Positions 4,804-5,941 of a stretch of 5,941 bases of DNA are shown here, in pieces. The stretch's first letter is position 1, and every line of letters starts with the position of its first letter. A program made the position numbers and the translations under genes. The notes beneath the pieces are model-generated. The model saw nothing but the letters and a program-made list of their open reading frames with translations. It did not search any database and had not been told where the DNA came from. This DNA is from Chlamydiota bacterium (GTDB lineage Bacteria; Chlamydiota; Chlamydiia; Chlamydiales; JAJFMK01), in assembly GCA_021772215.1 (NCBI GenBank), contig JAJFMK010000325.1, forward strand, positions 1 to 5,941, in the 5' to 3' direction.

Positions 4804-5559
4804 CTACCTATTATTGCTAACTCTTAGCTCCATGAGGAGTCGTCCTAAATGGTTCTCTCCTTCGCCATCGGCCCCTCTTCCCCAAAAATGGCTGCTTGTG
4901 TTTTCAATCAACCCTCTGCCTTCAGTCTGAAGTAAGAGTCCGTTGATCAAAGGGTTTTGATCGAACTTTTTGTGAAGAAGTTTTTGCATCAATTGAACTT
5001 TTTGCCCATCTGTGATCCTTTCTGTTTTTTCATCTGCCAAGGCCTGCATCGCAGCTTTTGCCTTAACGGGCTCTGTAGATCGAGAGAGCTCTTTGGCTCT
5101 ATTGAGCTCTAAAGCCGCCGCACGAGCAGTTATATAGGCTGTTTCTAGACAGAAATAGAACTTTGATAAAGCAGTATCCCCCTTTTGACCAGAAACCTTT
5201 AAAAAGATAAGGGTTGGAAAGAAGTTTGAAAGATATCTGAAAGTAGCTGATTTTGAGTTGAATAGGATCGCATCTTCAGGATCACTTAGCGCATCACGTG
5301 AAGGAGAAAAGCATTTTTTGGTCCATTCACTGTTAAATCTTAAGGCGAACTCTTCTGGCTGAGGAAGCTCAGACAGATCGATCTCCTCAACGATCCTTTT
5401 AGCCAGCTCACTGTAGTAGCTGGCAAAGTCAGAGGGCTTTTTTCTAGAAACTGCCCATTTTCCTCCCTCACAGGTTAGATAGCCCCCCGTAGGAGTAAAG
5501 AGAGTATTATAAGAATCACTATGATTAAAAAATTCTATTAAAGTTCTTGTAAATGCCAA
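4804..5559 (-). CDS. NADAR-domain (YbiA-like) N-glycosidase family protein
   Basis: The C-terminal ~150 residues match the NADAR (DUF1768, YbiA-like) fold, whose members cleave N-glycosidic bonds in riboflavin intermediates or remove ADP-ribose from guanine. Visible motifs are RYLSNFFP (108-115), YFCLETAYITARA (135-147, aligning with the YbiA SEHYFQAQK block), LLHKKFDQNPLINGLLLQT (194-212), LIENTSSHFWGRGADGEGEN (217-236) and HLGRLLMELR (237-246). The catalytic-type Glu is kept as E139 and the second conserved Glu as E219. Two usual residues differ from E. coli YbiA: the Lys after the SEH block is R146, and the Asp three before the conserved Trp is S223. Residues 1-95 are an extension absent from the ~160-residue YbiA and not recognised. 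The TTG start is chosen because AAAAGG (5572 to 5567) lies seven bases before it, an in-frame TAA lies upstream, and no ATG occurs in the frame before residue 171. Substrate is unknown. No DarT-like partner is visible next to it. Confidence 0.85.
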   Translation of the reverse strand: MAFTRTLIEFFNHSDSYNTLFTPTGGYLTCEGGKWAVSRKKPSDFASYYSELAKRIVEEIDLSELPQPEEFALRFNSEWTKKCFSPSRDALSDPEDAILFNSKSATFRYLSNFFPTLIFLKVSGQKGDTALSKFYFCLETAYITARAAALELNRAKELSRSTEPVKAKAAMQALADEKTERITDGQKVQLMQKLLHKKFDQNPLINGLLLQTEGRGLIENTSSHFWGRGADGEGENHLGRLLMELRVSNNR

Positions 5560-5566
5560 AGTAGTA

Positions 5567-5572
5567 CCTTTT
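5567..5572 (-). promoter_or_regulatory. Ribosome binding site supporting a TTG start
   Basis: AAAAGG on the minus strand lies seven bases before the TTG at 5559-5557. It is the only good Shine-Dalgarno near the beginning of the NADAR frame and is the reason for accepting a TTG start. Confidence 0.5.
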
Positions 5573-5628
5573 ATTAAGTTGAAATAATAAACGATTTAAA
5601 GTATATTCTAAAGCCCAAAAATAAATAA

Positions 5629-5644
5629 TAATAAATATTTATTA
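5629..5644. repeat. AT-only 16-bp palindrome in a divergent promoter gap
   Basis: TAATAAATATTTATTA is a perfect palindrome midway between the divergent NADAR gene and the GTG-started gene. It consists only of A and T in an AT-rich stretch, so chance is plausible, but its position between two promoters would suit a shared regulatory site. Confidence 0.3.
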
Positions 5645-5662
5645 ATTAGAAATTCAAATTTT

Positions 5663-5668
5663 AAGGAA
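5663..5668 (+). promoter_or_regulatory. Ribosome binding site supporting a GTG start
   Basis: AAGGAA ends five bases before the GTG at 5674. An in-frame TAA at 5662-5664 excludes any start further upstream, so GTG is the best choice. Confidence 0.6.
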
Positions 5669-5673
5669 CAATT

Positions 5674-5941
5674 GTGGCTATACCAATTCAAGGACTCCGT
5701 TTACAACCATCCGAAGAGGGTGTCTACCCTGCATACTTCTCTTTAGAGCCCACGCGACCCACCGATTACCAAAATATAGTCGATCAAACGAGCTGGGAAT
5801 ATCTTCGTGCATGGGTCGGTGTCCACCCTCCAGAGTATCAAGACGCGCTAAAAGAGCTATGCGGCAGGATATATAAAATAGGCGTTATCCCGTTTGAAGA
5901 CTACCAGGGAAAGACTGGTTTTATGACCAGACTCCAGCAAG
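5674..5941 (+). CDS. Unrecognised protein, N-terminal part
   Basis: A GTG-started frame is open for 89 codons to the window edge. It begins MAIPIQGLRLQPSEEGVYPA and includes VDQTSWEYLRAWVGVHPPEY and KELCGRIYKIGVIPFEDYQG. It is not in any family I recognise. There is no signal peptide or hydrophobic helix in the visible part, which appears soluble and rich in aromatic residues, with a helical stretch (YQDALKELCGRIYK). The start is supported by a good ribosome binding site and an in-frame stop just upstream. It is divergent from the NADAR gene across 114 nt. It does not show DarT-like or other ADP-ribosyltransferase features in the visible residues, though the rest of the gene is outside the window. 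Confidence 0.7.
   Translation, partial: MAIPIQGLRLQPSEEGVYPAYFSLEPTRPTDYQNIVDQTSWEYLRAWVGVHPPEYQDALKELCGRIYKIGVIPFEDYQGKTGFMTRLQQ

Noticed and set aside
4733..4930. TTG-started frame with a hydrophobic stretch (FVRLYLLLLTL), considered as a transposase or membrane-protein remnant
   Set aside because: No ribosome binding site, most of it is antisense to the NADAR C-terminus including its conserved motif, and no transposase motif can be seen.
4804..5941. DarT/DarG-type toxin-antitoxin pair
   Set aside because: Only a NADAR protein is visible; the divergent neighbour shows no ADP-ribosyltransferase motif in its visible part, and the orientation is divergent rather than operonic.

Overview
The window is about 5.9 kb of moderately AT-rich bacterial DNA. 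It carries four complete protein genes, two genes cut by the window edges, and one clear pseudogene. The organism cannot be named from the sequence. The loose mix of unrelated accessory genes (head-GIN protein, CapA-like protein, NADAR protein, a lineage-specific repeat protein with a decaying paralogue) and the very AT-rich intergenic gaps suggest a Gram-negative, possibly host-associated genome such as an environmental chlamydia. That placement is inference and weak. I saw no rRNA, tRNA, CRISPR array, intact transposase or replication origin.

Left part (1-2182). The last 32 codons of an unrecognised gene end at 100. A 258-residue head-GIN/DUF2807 protein follows (178-954, +); its ribosome binding site lies inside a short perfect hairpin. 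It converges on a CapA/PGA_cap-family metallophosphatase-like gene (1019-2182, -). The gap between them is 64 nt and holds two small inverted repeats. The CapA-like gene has an extended -10 box whose predicted transcription start coincides with the A of its ATG, so it may be made from a leaderless message.

Middle (2183-4663). A 361-nt gap holds tiny overlapping reading frames that look like coding debris and a perfect 17-bp inverted repeat. After it comes a 578-residue protein of unknown family (2544-4280, +) with degenerate TPR-like helical repeats. Directly downstream is a broken copy of the same gene's first 80 or so codons, together with a copy of its promoter (4311-4585). It is inactivated by one frameshift in a T7 run and two stops. 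This is a tandem duplication caught in decay.

Right part (4586-5941). A NADAR (YbiA-like) N-glycosidase-family protein with a ~95-residue N-terminal extension is on the minus strand (4804-5559, TTG start). A 114-nt AT-rich gap separates it from a divergent, unrecognised gene starting with GTG at 5674 and running off the window.

No two genes form an obvious operon: every adjacent complete pair is convergent, divergent or separated by its own promoter-like signals. The most interesting items are the unknown repeat protein and its dying paralogue, the variant NADAR protein, the hairpin over the ribosome binding site at 156-172, and the recurring TATAAT box 6-7 nt before start codons that lack a Shine-Dalgarno sequence.
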